NCBI GenBank assembly: GCA_002399225.1
Contig: DHDF01000012.1
Location: 813-5,859 of the forward strand
Direction of reading: 5' to 3'
DNA: 5,047 bases
Source of the DNA: a bacterium UBA4883
Lineage (GTDB): Bacteria > Bacillota > Clostridia > Oscillospirales > Acutalibacteraceae
The notes beneath the pieces are model-generated. The model was not told where the DNA came from, made no database searches, and saw only the letters and a program-made list of their open reading frames with translations. Both the position numbers and the translations under genes were made by a program. Shown one piece after another: positions 4,998 to 5,047 of this stretch (its first letter is position 1; the number at the start of each line of letters is the position of its first letter).

Positions 4998-5047
4998 GTG
5001 TCAGGCATTGAACAGAGAAGCGGCTGCGTCTGGTACTACGGCAACCC
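4998..5047 (+). CDS. Start of an unrecognised protein, cut by window end
   Basis: TAAGGAGGTG (4982-4991) combines the stop of the DUF3849 gene with a near-ideal ribosome binding site. The GTG at 4998 lies eight bases from its GGAGG and opens a frame beginning (M)SGIEQRSGCVWYYGN. The ATG at 4993 is only three bases away and gives a low-complexity, Ala/Thr-rich frame, so the GTG is preferred. The 17 visible codons are too few to assign a family. It is probably the next gene of the same operon. Confidence 0.5.
   Translation, partial: MSGIEQRSGCVWYYGN

Noticed and set aside
4388..5008. Long - strand open frame opposite the DUF3849 gene
   Set aside because: It is a shadow of a convincing + strand gene; GC-rich DNA often leaves such frames open.
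1..5047. CRISPR array, tRNA, rRNA, insertion sequence or attachment site
   Set aside because: I saw no regularly spaced repeats, cloverleaf, transposase frame or flanking direct repeats.

Overview
This window looks like part of an accessory module of a clostridial integrative and conjugative element of the general Tn1549/CTn type. It is about mid-50s percent GC by eye. It uses strong GGAGG ribosome binding sites, and the genes are packed end to end with ATGA-type overlaps. The gene set points the same way: ArdA-like antirestriction proteins, a small XRE regulator, an orphan D12-class adenine methyltransferase next to a small winged-helix protein, and a DUF3849 protein. That cargo is known from gut Firmicutes (Oscillospiraceae/Lachnospiraceae). 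The host assignment is inference; no rRNA, tRNA, integrase or relaxase is present to fix it.

Left block (1-1587, + strand): two adjoining acidic genes. The first is cut by the window edge. Both carry an ArdA-type 'YIDxExxGrdL...GyV' signature, and together they read as several copies of one repeated unit spread over two genes. A hairpin at 1590-1616 ends this block and also serves the convergent XRE gene.

Control region (1615-2005): the XRE gene (- strand) and a 72-aa gene (+ strand) diverge from a roughly 150-bp intergenic region. That region holds three copies of a TACGGWATTCCG operator-like palindrome. The outer copies sit at the predicted start sites of the two divergent promoters, and the middle copy lies between their -35 boxes. 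This looks like an autoregulated switch, and it is the clearest regulatory structure in the window.

Right block (2005-5047, + strand): two small unrecognised genes are followed by a strong intrinsic terminator (2476-2520). Next come a winged-helix protein, the adenine methyltransferase, a 169-aa protein with a regular four-cysteine cluster and an AbrB-like segment, a DUF3849 protein, and the start of another gene. Almost no room for a promoter exists between the terminator and the winged-helix gene, so this block probably depends on readthrough. The methyltransferase's ribosome binding site lies inside a long hairpin within the upstream reading frame. The best-spaced start is a CTG in a CTGA overlap. 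This suggests strict translational coupling.

Taken together, ArdA-like proteins that may block host restriction enzymes and a methyltransferase that may mark the element's DNA would be two complementary ways of surviving entry into a new host, alongside a repressor-controlled switch. This joint role is inferred.
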